Positions 37,912-49,436 of a stretch of 64,000 bases of DNA are shown one piece after another. Both the position numbers and the translations under genes were made by a program. The notes beneath the pieces are model-generated. The model saw only the letters and a list, made by a program, of their open reading frames with translations. It was not told the DNA's origin and did not search any database. Where the stretch lies: positions 1 to 64,000 of the forward strand of contig JASAND010021513.1 of assembly GCA_030248195.1 (NCBI GenBank). The letters run 5' to 3'. The stretch is from Trissonchulus latispiculum. Lineage: Eukaryota > Nematoda > Enoplea > Enoplida > Ironidae. Each line of letters opens with the position of its first letter. The first letter of the stretch is position 1.

Positions 37912-38192
37912 TGCAATATGAGTGACATTGGGTTTTAAGCGGACAGAGGACTAGGTTTTAAAACTTTAATATGGGAGGGGAAGGTTGTAAATGCAGGAGG
38001 ACTAGGTTAAAACCGCACTAATATAGACCAGCTTCGCTGAACAACCAATATTCGCGGAAACTGCCCGGACTGATGCTGGTGGAAGTTCTTGAGTACCAGT
38101 TTACCAATAGTTTACCAATACCAATTGTGAGCATAGCTTTGAGTCTGCAACTATATCTAGTTGTGCTCGTAATTACATAATAATTCAACTTA

Positions 38193-39421
38193 GGGGGGGT
38201 CCATTTTTGGCCGATTTTTCGACCATCTCCGATTTTGCTCATTTTCACTTTTTTTGTTGTCCGATCGGTATATTTTAACGAGTTTTTGAAATGAAGGTCG
38301 GATCTCTTACGGTTAGCGAGTAATTTCACCTCAAAGTTGATGTCAGTATGTGTTAAACATAGGAAACAGAAAAAGTGGTGATTTTTTCCGTGCGCCAGAG
38401 AAATCTCCCCAACGACAAAATGGAGCACTTCAACGTCCATCCTATATCATACGATCTCGAAGGGTAATTTGTAGGAAGCAGAATTTTAATTTAGGCCTTC
38501 AAAAATTTTTAATTAATTTTCTAAGTTTGCGAACAGCTAAATTTGACTGTTTTGCAATGTTAAAATTGAGGGTCACAAGTTTGATGAAATATTGTGAAAG
38601 CTGTAAGCCCTAATTAAAATTCTACTTCCTACAAATCACAGCTTATGACAAGACATTTCGAACGATACCAATTGATCCTGGTTAGCTCTGTCCGCTTTCG
38701 AGATTTCTCTGGCGCAGAAATCTCAATTTTTAGCAAAATTTAGGAAATTCCCGTTTTTTGGAAAGTAACCTAGAGCTATGGCAACACAGACCTATAAAAT
38801 GTTAGACTATCTATTTGCGCACGATTATTGATGACTTTAGGTCAAGTTTGGGCACAAATGGTGCAGGTTAGTGCACCCAGTTGGTCGCTGGGGTCAAATA
38901 TGGGGGTCTGACAACCATAATCTCAGAAATAGCGATTTTTCTAATTTTTCGAAATACGTTAAATTTTATATCAATCGAAAGCTCTCATTGTCGCGAACAT
39001 TTTTCCTTCTTGGACCATTGCCCGCAAATGCACCAAATTTAAGTTATCGGCCGTTAAATGATTTTCGTGGCCAAGGCTTTCCAGCGTCGGTGCTACTTCC
39101 TAAAATCACTAAATAAAGTCATAAAGAAACGTTTTCCCATTAAACGCTACCCTAAGTTCTTTGTTTGCATCAGATATCAAACAAACAACCGAATATAGCT
39201 CCATTCTCAAGGAAGTTCAGGTGTAAAGTGCCTTTATTTGCTGCGGCACCACCGTTTTCACCCGTTTTCAAATTGCATAAAATTAATAGCCGGTTACTCG
39301 TTAAGTACTGAACGAAACTACTCGAAATTGAAACTCGATATGCAGGATATATGTGACAAAATTTTGTGTGAAAATGAGCAAAATCCGTGACCATAAAATT
39401 TTTCATGGTGGACCCCCCCCC
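38193..39421. mobile_element. TTAA-flanked G-run element, copy 2
   Basis: 1229 bp beginning with seven G then TCCA and ending TGGA then nine C, inserted in the 1.56-kb unit. The uninterrupted unit reads CAACTTAATTTA (about 47467). The filled site reads CAACTTA before and TTAATTTA after, so the duplication is TTA or TTAA with one base lost. It shares CATCTCCGATTTT and TGTTAAACATAGGAAA with copy 1. Confidence 0.85.
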
Positions 39422-40604
39422 TTAATTTAATTAATGTATATAATACAAGAAACAAAAATGCTCCTCTGGAGCATGAAAAAGTAATATGGGTGATGGTTAG
39501 GTTGTAAAATCAAGAGAGGACTAGTCTTTAAAATGCTTAATATGGGGCTAGGTTCAAAAATAGAAGAGGACTAGGTTGTGAGCGAATTAATATGGGCACA
39601 GCTTCGCCGAACAACCCATATTCGCGGTTTATAAATGCAAACCATTATTCATATCCACAATGCATTTATAGTGCATAAATAATCGACTGCTATGCATTCG
39701 AGCTTTAATGGAAGTTTCATTTTAACAAACTGTTCTTTCAAGAAAAAAGCTCTATTCTAACCAGAACATTTTATCTATTTTTACGGCAAATTTATATTTC
39801 AATAATAATCTTAGGATTCTGACTTTCTATTTCTAATAGCTTTAGCATCGTACTCTTAGATCTCTTCTCGTTGCTTGCCGCAGTTCAATACGATCAAACA
39901 ATGATAATTACGTATATATTCCTAGCTAGTCTAACACTGTATCATAGGGGTCGCGGTAGCGACCCCTATAATATGAGTGAAAATGGTCGAATGACCGTGT
40001 AAAACAAGGCTGCGCAGAAGCTGCGCAGATTCCTGCGCAGATTATGTGCGCAAAAAATTGTACGTGTCGAGTTTAGTATGTGTGCGAAGTTTCATCCCCG
40101 TACCACTTTCCGTTAAAAAGTTATGCCAAAAATCGCTTACGAGAGTGATGTTTTTTTCCGGTTTCTCGCTTTTGATGTCTCATAAGGGGGTTTTGTAGCT
40201 TGAATAACTACAGATAGAAAAATTTTTGCCTATGAAACCCATATATATTCTTGTAGTACAAATCAAAAATAAGAAAATAAGCTAGTTTTTATGCCTCCCA
40301 GGGCCGGAAAAAATTTTTGGCTGGGGGCCAAAGTCGGCCAAAACGCTAAAATGGCCAAAAAGTATGCTTCAAAGGCGCCTTAATAAGTCAGATTGGGCTA
40401 TATATGGGGCAATACTGACTATATGGTTAAACAGTACACATATCGGGGTCGTTCAAATGCTATATGATTTTCCGTCTTCGTGCGTAATTTTTCGGTACTG
40501 GCCGGCCAAAGTTGGTGAATTTTGGGTCGAACTTTGAACTTAATTTTTTCGCTTATTTTGCTACATGGGTGGCTCAAATTTTGCATACAAAGGTTTTTTG
40601 GGAC

Positions 40605-41033
40605 GGAGAATCGATTCCCGCTATCAGTTTTGCTGCCCGAGTAACCCAAGTTGCTGGGCTGGTTCCACTTGACCTTCTGAGGGGTCATGTCGGTAACCGC
40701 TTCCCGGAGGTCCATAGTAGGCTTTACTTTGCCTCTCCAAACTTTGTCTATAGGGGTTTTCTGGTGCGCCCAGCTCATTCCCGGTGTCCGTTTTGCCGTC
40801 TGACCCACCCATCTAGCTGTGCTGGTTCCACTTTGCCGTCTGGAGGGTCCGGTCGGTACCGACTTCCGGGAACACCATATAGGACTGTACATAGCCCGAC
40901 AAAACATTGTCTATAGGGGTTTTCTGGTGCGCCCAGCTCATTCCTGGCATCCGTTTTGCCGTCTGACCCACCCATCTTGCTGTGCTGGTTCCACTTTGCC
41001 ATCTGGAGGGTCAGGTCGGTGGGAGGTCATGGG
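40605..41033 (+). repeat. 163-bp tandem repeat, about 2.5 copies
   Basis: CTATAGGGGTTTTCTGGTGC recurs with a spacing of 163 bp (about 40748 and 40911); flanking text (CTGACCCACCCATC, TGTGCTGGTTCCACTT) repeats with it. Short ORFs run through it in several frames but change with the repeat and are not genes. Confidence 0.8.
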
Positions 41034-41826
41034 GTCAAAAATGAAATTTTTCAAAAGTGGTCAAATTTGGTACCAAATGAAAGCCCTAAGCGAGCTGAGC
41101 AACTTTTATCATAGAACTGCATGCTCAAAGTGGCTGTAGAGTGCTGTGGTGGGGTCGGGTGGGGACTTAGGCGATTTTCGGTCAAAAATGAAATTTTTCA
41201 AAAGTGGTCAAATTTGGTACCAAATGAAAGCCCTAAGCGAGCTGAACAACTTTTATCATAGAACTGCATGCTCAAAGTGGCTGTAGAGTGCTGTGGTGGG
41301 GTGGGGTGGGGACTTAGGCGATTTTCGGTCAAAAATGAAATTTTTCAAAAGTGGTCAAATTTGGTACCAAATGAAAGCCCTAAGCGAGCTGAGCAACTTT
41401 TGTCATAGAACCGCATGCTCAAACTGGCTGTAGAGTGCTGTGGTGGGGTGGGGTGGGGACTTGGCGATTTTCGGTCAAAAATGAAATTTTTCAAAAGTGG
41501 TCAAGTTTGGTACCAAATGAAAGCCCTGAGCGAGCTGAGCAACTTTTGTCATAGAACTGCATGCTCAAAGTGGCTGTAGAGTGCTGTGGTGGGGTGGGGT
41601 GGGGACTTAGGCGATTTTCGGTCAAAAATGAAATTTTTCAAAAGTGGTCAAATTTGGTACCAAATGAAAGCCCTAAGCGAGCTGAGCAACTTTTATCATA
41701 GAACTGCATGCTCAAAGTGGCTGTAGAGTGCTGTGGTGGGGTGGGGTGGGGACTTAGGCGATTTTCGGTCAAAAATGAAATTTTTCAAAAGTGGTCAAAT
41801 TTGGTACCAAATGAAAGCCCTTGCTT
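41034..41826 (+). repeat. 147-bp satellite, about 5.4 copies
   Basis: Marker ATGAAATTTTTCAAAAGTGG occurs at 41041, 41188, 41335, 41481, 41628 and 41775, spacing 147, 147, 146, 147, 147. Copies are nearly identical. A roughly 50-bp part (GGTACCAAATGAAAGCCCT and neighbours) is shared in inverse orientation with the 148-bp array at 55990-60140. Confidence 0.92.
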
Positions 41827-41892
41827 GCTACCGTTGAAAGATATCTATACATATATACCTTCATGAGCATACATATATGAAATAATAGAAAA

Positions 41893-42638
41893 CAAGAACA
41901 AAAAGTGCTCCTTCGTCGCATGTAAAATACATATGAGTCTTCGTAGGCAGGTTGTACATAAACAAAAACTAGCCTGTGAAATACATATGAGTTCCGTAGG
42001 GAGGTTGTAAATTAAGGAAAACAAGTTGCAACCGCTTAACATATGAGCCTGTCCTACAACGAGGCTCATATTGGCGTCACAGTGCATTCCACATTAAAAC
42101 CTCATTAAAGAACCTCAGCTTCATCCACATTACGGAAAAATGAATAGACGTCATGGCCCAGGACTGAAGTGAACTACGACTGCTCAAGCTGAACTGTGCA
42201 TGCAACCTGTTTCCTGAAACACTATGGCACACCTCTAATGCATTCTCGAAACACTTTCACATTATACATACGCAGAATGCGTTCCCACTTGGCTGTGAGT
42301 CAGAGCGCCTCATGGCGTATATACCGTATTGAGCATATGCACACTATAATGACTGATCAACATTATATATATGAAGGATAATTTGTAATGAAAAGCTTTA
42401 TGCAGTATGTATTTATATAAAAGTAAATCTGCAAATTATTCGTATTATGACATACGCCAATATGAGCCTCGTTGTAGGACAGGCTCATATGTTAAGCGGT
42501 TGCAACTTGTTTTCCTTAATTTACAACCTCCCTACGGAACTCATATGTATTTCACAGGCTAGTTTTTGTTTATGTACAACCTGCCTACGAAGACTCATAT
42601 GTATTTTACATGCGACGAAGGAGCACTTTTTGTTCTTG
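41893..42638. mobile_element. 185-bp perfect inverted repeat around a 376-bp spacer
   Basis: Arms 41893-42077 and 42454-42638 are identical reverse complements over 185 bp. Each arm holds two to three subunits of about 50 bp starting ACATATGAG and closes with a small hairpin, AGCCTGTCCTACAACGAGGCT. The same plan, with different bases, is seen in the 1.56-kb unit. The spacer has no gene. Confidence 0.88.
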
Positions 42639-43585
42639 TGTATATAAACAACATTCAATGAGTATTCAACTCATTAAATTTCTTATTATTAACTGATATT
42701 GATAACTCTGTACGTGACAAAAGCTAAGACGAAGCGTGCAATCCCGCGAATATGGGTTGTTCGGCGAATTTGATTTTTGGTCTTAGGCTCCCAGTAGGTA
42801 GACAAGACACGGGAATGGCTGCTATAGCTAGCAAGAGGACACGAAACTGAACATTTTTCCTTATACTAAATAAAACCGTGGAAGATATCACAAAAGACTG
42901 ATCTACAGTACATATCACGGAAAGCAGGACTGGTGGCGTAATTTCCAAATTGGCGAAAACGGCAAAACGTCGCAGTGTTAGCGATTTTCGCCAAAGTTCC
43001 AAGGAAAGATGGTGAAAAATACAAGAAATGTCTCCAAGTAAATAGAACCTTCCGCCAACTTTTGTGCAAATCGCCGTCACTCCGCTATATTCCGCCAATT
43101 TACAAACAGTCCTGGTTTTCGTGAAATGTACATAATTAACTAAACTAGACTAATCCAATTAAAGGAAAGATTTAGAAAATTAATCTTTCAACCGGATGTA
43201 AAACCACAAAGTTATGATAGTATTGCAGACATAAACTTGTCGGCTAAGCCGAAAATTTTTGAAAATCCGGGATTAAAGCATACACTAAACATTACCTCAG
43301 ACATTATATAATACTGAAATAACCCAAAACTGATAAGAATAACAAAATATAGGAAAAAATAGGAATTTTCGTCAAAAATAGGAAAAAATAGTACTTCAAA
43401 GAAAAATAGGAAAAAATAGGAAAAATAGGAAGAGTAGGAGGCCTGCTTTAATATGGGAGGGGAAGGTTGTAAATGCAGGAGGACTAGGTTAAAACCGCAC
43501 TAATATAGACCAGCTTCGCTGAACAACCAATATTCGCGGAAACTGCCGGACTGATGCTGGTGGAATTCTTGAGTTGCTTACTTGC

Positions 43586-44158
43586 TTAATTGGAGGCCGT
43601 TGTGGGATCCTCCGCTGCTCTGACGAGTGAATCGGTCATTGCCGTCCATTGTTGTCTATCGCTGGCGATGTCAGCTAGGATATTCTTCCAGTCCCTTGAC
43701 CAAGATTGATATATGTGGTGAAGTCGGAGACTGGAGAGATCTTTTTGTACTGTCCTTTGCCACGTAGTACGAACGCCGCCGCGGGGGCGCTTCCACTGGG
43801 GCAGGGGCTCTGCCATCAATGCTCGTCTAGCAGGAAATGATGGATGACGACGTAGGACGTGACCAAAATAACGCAGCCTGCGTCTTAGCAATTCTGACCT
43901 GCACAGCGACGAAGGATTGATGCGTTCGGTAATTTCATGGTTGGAAATTCGGTCATGGTAAGACACTCCGAGCATGCGGCGCCAGCAGTAGAATTCAAAG
44001 GCTTGCAGTCTGTTAAGATCATTTACCTTAACCGGCCAGGTCTCGCAAGCATACAGCAATACAGGACGAATGGCTGCAAAGTATATAAACTTTAATCTTT
44101 GTACGCAGACTGACTTTTCGGTCTTTCCAGAGAGAGTCCTGTAGTTTGTTGAAGGCAT
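43586..44158 (-). pseudogene. LINE C-terminal region
   Basis: A 190-residue open frame carrying the conserved tail of endonuclease-RT elements: LLYACETWPVK, RRMLGVSYHDRI, RLRYFGHVLRR and the RGGVRTTW motif. A frameshift near 44100 separates it from the RT frame; the segment RTKIKVY in one frame continues as LKFIYFAAIRPVLLY in the other. Confidence 0.85.
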
Positions 44159-44943
44159 CTTCGGCTTTGGCCATTCTCGATCTTATTTCTTGAGTGGGGT
44201 TGCCGTCAGCTGCAACAAGGCTGCCGAGATAAGAAAATTGGTCAACACACTCCAGTGGTTGGCCTCGCAGAAGGATCGGCGCCGGGTCCGCAGAGCAACA
44301 CTTCACTACCTTTGTTTTTTCTGCACTGATCAGTAGACCGACTGCAGAGGCATAGTTATCCAGCCTGTCGATCATCTGGTTCAGATCCGCGCTGGTTTCT
44401 GCCAGTAAAGCAATATCGTCAGCATAGTCCAGATCTGTCAGTCGTTCATCCCCATCAATTCTGATACCTGGGGATCCCTCAAGGGCCTTCCGAAGAACAA
44501 CGTCCAGAACGATGTTAAATAGCAGGGGGGACAGCAGGGCGCCTTGTTTCACTCCAGTATTAACGGGAAAGAAATCAGTCAAGTTTGTACCAATGCGGAT
44601 GGCACTTAGGCTTTGATCATACATACGTCTTATTAATGACACTATCTTGTCTGGCAGCCCACAGTAAGATAGGATTTCATACATACGTGGGCGATCGATG
44701 GAGTCAAAGGCCGCTTTGAAGTCAACAAATGCTATAAGCGTCGGCTGCCTATACTCGTATCTCGTCTCCATGATTTGCCGCAAGGCGAAGATTTGGTCCA
44801 CAGTGCTGCGGCCCGGTCTAAATCCTCCTTGGTTTTCGCGGTGACAGCTGTCTATCGCACTGCGAAGCCGCCCTAAGATTATGGCCTCGACGATCTTATA
44901 GGAGACATCTAACAGGGAGATGCCCCCTGTAGTTTTTGCATTA
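44028..44943 (-). pseudogene. LINE reverse transcriptase core
   Basis: The open frame 44801-44028 holds RT motif A (FVDFKAAFDSIDR, residues 26-37), motif B (GVKQGALLSPLLFNIVLD, 83-100) and the catalytic YADD (126-129). The conserved upstream part (RENQGGFRPGRSTVDQIF) continues to about 44935 without an ATG. Two adjacent in-frame stops and a frameshift at about 44915-44945 separate it from the preceding frame. Confidence 0.9.
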
Positions 44944-45866
44944 CTATTTGTTTCCTTTCTTAAATAGAGGCACCAACACGGATTTCTTCCAGTCAGCAGG
45001 GAATTCTTCGGATTCCCATATTTTTTGGACGAGTTTGGTCAGCTGACGGCAAAGGGCTGGACCTCCAGCTTTCAAAATACTAGCATTCAGGCCATCCTCA
45101 CCGGGAGCACTAGACGACTTCATCGATTTGATGGCCTTGCCGACCTCGCTTTCTGTAGGCACATCTGTTGAGATGTCCAAAAAGCCATCGAAAGGCAGAT
45201 CAAACAGCGGCTGGATGGGACTGGGGCGGTTCAGGAGAGTCTGGAAGTGTTCCGACCAGCGCTGGTTTCGCCTTTGAAGGCTGTGGATAACAGTTCCATC
45301 TGCTTCTCGGATTATTTCGCTGGTGACGAGCCTTTTTCCAGAGACTTCTCGTAGAGTTTTGAACAGTTTTCCGGAGTCTCCGTGACGCGTGGCGTTGTTC
45401 ATAACCTCTACCTGTTTCAGCCAGTATGCATTCTTATCCTTGGCCATGCTCTCAGCTATTCTGGCTGAAAGTTCCCTGCGCTGGACTGACAAGGTTGTAC
45501 GCCGGCGCTGCTGGATCAGATTCATGGTGTCCGGTGAGATCCAGTCGTTTCGTCGTCTCGTTGTAGCAGTCAGGCACTGAGATGCAGTTTCCTGGATAAT
45601 CGCTTTGGTGGTTGACCATAGGTTTTCGACGTTATCCAGGTCTGATAGTACCTGAAATCTGTTGGAGAGCTCCACTTGAAACTGATTCACTACTTGTGGA
45701 TCTCTTAGCTTCTCTGTGGCGTAGCGTGGGCAGGCACGGTGGGGTTTCTTTTTGCACAAACGGAGTTGTAAAGTGCAAACTAGGATGCCATGGTCAGACT
45801 GTAGAGAGGTCCCCCAAAATGTACGACAGCCTAGAGCAGACGACTTCCACCAGGGTATTTTTTAGG
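44944..45866 (-). pseudogene. LINE region between endonuclease and RT core
   Basis: The frame runs from TFWGTSLQSDHGILVC, the last part of the endonuclease domain, through a linker to APGEDGLNASILKAG and FPADWKKSVLVPLFKKG, the start of the RT domain. It ends at a stop where intact relatives read on. The continuation towards 46193 is broken by the homopolymer block. Confidence 0.85.
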
Positions 45867-45867
45867 G

Positions 45868-46114
45868 ATTTTTTTTCGGGGGGGGGGCCCCCCCCCGGCG
45901 CGGGGGGGGGGGGGGGGGGGGCGGGGGGGGGGGGAAGGAGTTGTGTAAAAAAATTGAGAAAAAAATTGTTTTGGGTGGGGTTTGTTGGGGAGAAAAAAAA
46001 AAATTTTAAAAAAAAAAGGTTTAAGAAAAAAAAAAATTTTTTAAGAAAAAATTGGCGAAGAAGGAATGTGAAGGGGATTTGTGGGAAAGGGGGAAAGGGG
46101 GGCCGGCGGCGGGG

Positions 46115-46157
<43 letters not shown>

Positions 46158-46192
46158 GGGGGGGGGGGGGCCCCCCCGCCCCCCCCCCCACC
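45868..46192. other. G/A homopolymer block inside the LINE
   Basis: About 325 bp made almost wholly of long G runs, A runs and C runs. It interrupts an otherwise continuous endonuclease frame exactly between QRW and KSS. The short sequence CCACC lies at both edges (left CTTCCACCAGGGTATT, right ACCCTCCACCGCTG). It is either an insertion related to the CAGGG(T/A)TTTTTT G-run element near 34795, or an assembly artefact. Confidence 0.6.
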
Positions 46193-47043
46193 CTCCACCG
46201 CTGACTTAGGCAAACGGAATCGATTTGTTTCCTCGTTGAGCCATCGTTAGATGCCCAGGTTTCCAGGTGGCGACGCTTGTGTCGAAACGCCGTGTTCACA
46301 GCAAACAGCCGGTGGTGACAGAGAAACGAGATAAAACGGTCCCCATTGTCATTTCTTATGCCAATAGAGTGATCACCAATGCATGATTCACATGGAAATC
46401 TGGGACCGACGGTTGCGTTGAGATCACCCATCATCAGCAAAAAGTCGGTTTTGGGAGTTTCGCTGATAGTATCACATAGCAACTGATAAAAGTCGTCTTT
46501 ACTTTGGTCGTCCGCTGCGTTTGTAGGGGAGTAGCAGCTAATGATTGAAGTAGGAAAAGGTGTTGTTGCTATCCTAGCGGTAGCAATCCTAGCTGAGACT
46601 GGTGTAAACTCCAGTAAGGCATGCTCTATGCGCGAGCTGATAGCAATTCCTACACCATGTTGACCGCTTCCGTCTACAGGACCGCTGTAGAAGAGTTTGT
46701 ATTTTGGATGTTTGGGCTGGTTTCCAGGTACTATTGGAGTGAAGAGGGTTGAGCTTCCGGAGTCGGGTATACGTGTTTCCGAGAGGCAAGCTATATAAAC
46801 ATCTCTCTCGCTTAGAGATGTTGCAAGGAGCTCTTGGGCACCCAGGGATCGCAATGAACGGACATTCCAAGAGGCAATGTTAATTCTCGAACATAGTTTC
46901 ACTTGTACAGCGTTGGGACGTGCCGAAACCCGGTTGGCTTGTCCCCTCAGCCCCAGGTTTCCACGATCGGCGTCCGGCTGGGGGGAGACCCGAGTGGCGG
47001 GGGTCATCCTAGCATGGGTCTGAAGATGATTTGACGTGTTCAT
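46193..47043 (-). pseudogene. LINE apurinic-type endonuclease
   Basis: From the ATG at 47043. After a 50-residue leader come NIASWNVRSL (catalytic Asn), CLSETRI (Glu), HGVGIAIS, SCYSPTN, MMGDLNATVG (the Asp-x-Asn pair) and KQIDSVCLSQRW. All key residues of an exonuclease-endonuclease-phosphatase fold are visible except the final SDH, which lies beyond the homopolymer block. Confidence 0.9.
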
Positions 47044-49060
47044 TCATAGAGCAGTTTCTGGCTGGGATACAACCAGGGTCGCCATTCCTGGAGGTTGCTA
47101 TTTGCCCATAGCTGGGGGTCAGGTTAGCTGACAGCGAGAGCATGTCCACACGCCGGTGGGTCGTAGCTCACAGCCTAAAGGGGCCTGACCGCCTCCTCGC
47201 CCTGAGTAGCTCTAGCCAGCCGAACTGTTACCACCTCCGGGTGAGCTTTAGAGCGCTCGGACCCACTACTCAGGACTTCCAAGATCAGAGGTAAAAAGCA
47301 GCAGGGTACTGTGACTTCCCCTTTCGGACCTGCCTAGCTGCCCCGGTGTTCCGCTGGAGACACCAGTTCTTGAGTACCAGTTTACCAATAGTTTACCAAT
47401 ACCAATTGTGAGCATAGCTTTGAGTCTGCAACTATATCTAGTTGTGCTCGTAATTACATAATAATTCAACTTAATTTAATTAATGTATATAATACAAGAA
47501 ACAAAAATGCTCCTCTGGAGCATGAAAAAGTAATATGGGTGATGGTTAGGTTGTAAAATCAAGAGAGGACTAGTCTTTAAAATGCTTAATATGGGGGCTA
47601 GGTTCAAAAATAGAAGAGGACTAGGTTGTGAGCGAATTAATATGGGCACAGCTTCGCCGAACAACCCATATTCGCGGTTTATAAATGCAAACCATTATTC
47701 ATATCCACAATGCATTTATAGTGCATAAATAATCGACTGCTCTGCATTCGAGCTTTAATGGAAGTTTCATTTTAGCAAACTGTTCTTTCAAGAAAAAAGC
47801 TCTATTCTAACCAGAGCATTTTATCTATTTTTACGGCAAATTTATATTTCAATAATAATCTTAGGATTCTGACTTTCTATTTCTAATAGCTTTAGCATCG
47901 TACTCTTAGATCTCTTCTCGTTGCTTGCCGCAGTTCAATACGATCAAACAATGATAATTACGTATATATTCCTAGCTAGTCTAACACTGTATGTATATAA
48001 ACAACATTCAATGAGTATTCAACTCATTAAATTTCTTATATATTATTAACTGATATTGATAACTCTGTACGTGACAAAAGCTAAGACGAAGCGTGCAATC
48101 CCGCGAATATGGGTTGTTCGGCGAATTTGATTTTTGGTCTTAGGCTCCCAGTAGGTAGACAAGACACGGGAATGGCTGCTATAGCTAACAAGAGGACACG
48201 AAACTGAACATTTTCCATATACTAAATAAAACCGTGGAAGATATCACAAAAGACTGATCTACAGTACATTTCACGGAAAGCAGGACTGGTGGCGTAATTT
48301 CCAAATTGGCGAGAACGGCAAAACGTCGCAGTGTTAGCGATTTTCGCCAAAGTTCCAAGGAAAGATGGTGAAAAATACAAGAAATGTCTCCAAGTAAATA
48401 GAAATTTCCGCCAACTTTTGTGCAAATCGCCGTCACTCCGCTATATTCCGCCAATTTACAAACAGTCCTGGTTTTCGTAAAATGTACTGTATATACATAA
48501 TTAACTAAACTAGACTAATCCAATTAAAGGAAAGATTTAGAAAATTAATCTTTCAACCGGATGTAAAACCACAAAGTTATGATAGTATTGCAGACATAAA
48601 CTTGTCGGCGAAGCCGAAAATTTTTGAAAATCCGGGATTAAAGCATACACTAATCATTACCTCAGACATTATATAATACTGAAATAATCCAAAACTGATA
48701 AAAATAACAAAATATAGGAAAAATAGGAATTTTCGTCAAAAATAGGAAAAAATAGTAATTTCAAAGAAAAATAGGAAAAAATAGGAAAAATAGGAAGAGT
48801 AGGAGGCCTGCTTTAATATGGGAGGGGAAGGTTGTAAATGCAGGAGGACTAGGTTAAAACCGCACTAATATAGACCAGCTTCGCTGAACAACCAATATTC
48901 GCGGAAACTGCCCGGACTGATGCTGGTGGAATTCTTGAGTACCAGTTTACCAATAGTTTACCAATACCAATTGTGAGCATAGCTTTGAGTCTGCAACTAT
49001 ATCTAGTTGTGCTCGTAATTACATAATAATTCAACTTAATTTAATTAATGTATATAATAC

Positions 49061-49436
49061 CGTGCCGTGCCGGCCGAGTGGTTAAGGCGTTCGACTTCGG
49101 ATCCGATAGTCCGAGGTTCGAATCCCCGCTGCCACAAAGCTTTCACAAATCCCCTTGAGCAAGGGACTAAGCACATATCGGTTCGCCGTGAGCTCTAGCC
49201 AACCCAGCTATCCATCCTTAATTGGTCGGTAAATGGGTACCACTATTGTGGGAAGGTAACAGGAGTCCGTGTAGGGCTTAACGCCTTGAAGGGCCGGCCC
49301 CCCTTCCACGGATGTAGTCATCATTTGAGGTGACACTCCTGGCTCTACGGCTGTGTATCCGGGGATGAGCACCGGCACCCCTTGTCCCTGAAGCAGGGAT
49401 GGAGATATTCTCCAGGGGTCACCTTTACCTTTTTTT
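49061..49436 (+). mobile_element. tRNA-derived SINE
   Basis: 376 bp with a perfect 10-bp duplication TATATAATAC (49051-49060 and 49437-49446) inside the third 1.56-kb unit. The head is tRNA-like: A box GGCCGAGTGGTTAAGGCG at about 49072 and B box GGTTCGAATCC at 49115-49125. A 300-bp body and a short T-rich 3' end follow. The A-box style resembles Ser/Leu tRNAs, but the anticodon arm does not fold cleanly, so it is not a working tRNA. Confidence 0.88.

Larger units (their letters stand above)
39943..42636. mobile_element. 2.7-kb composite insertion in the tandem array
   Basis: The intact unit reads CTAACACTGTATGTATATAAAC (about 47971-47992). In the first unit this is split after ACTGTAT at 39942 and resumes at GTATATAAAC near 42639. 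The insertion holds GC-hairpin sequence (GCGCAGAAGCTGCGCAG near 40015), a 163-bp repeat, a 147-bp satellite and a 185-bp perfect inverted repeat. It is probably several insertions, not one element. Confidence 0.65.
43575..47366 (-). mobile_element. Full-length APE-type LINE, decayed
   Basis: 3.79 kb on the - strand, inserted in the 1.56-kb unit with a 9-bp duplication TTCTTGAGT (43566-43574 and 47367-47375). The uninterrupted site is present at about 48929. Order on the - strand: 5' leader (47366-47044), apurinic-type endonuclease, reverse transcriptase, and a C-terminal region ending in RGGVRTTWQRTVQKDL-type sequence. The 3' end is a short AAGCAAGTAAGCA tail and not a poly(A). It belongs to the large group of invertebrate endonuclease-RT elements; the exact clade (RTE, CR1 or other) was not decided. 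Confidence 0.92.

Noticed and set aside
40419..41139. Overlapping ORFs of 75-162 codons on both strands
   Set aside because: They follow the 163-bp tandem repeat, are open in several frames at once and resemble no protein.
42724..43098. ORFs of 67-124 codons recurring at 48185-48454
   Set aside because: They lie in the 1.56-kb repeat unit, differ between copies by frame-breaking changes and have no recognisable domain.
45612..46250. Proline- or glycine-rich ORFs of 139-212 codons on both strands
   Set aside because: They arise only from the homopolymer block within the LINE and change character at its edges.
49061..49132. A functional tRNA gene
   Set aside because: It has good A and B boxes but no clean anticodon arm or acceptor pairing, and is part of a 376-bp insertion with its own target duplication, so a SINE.
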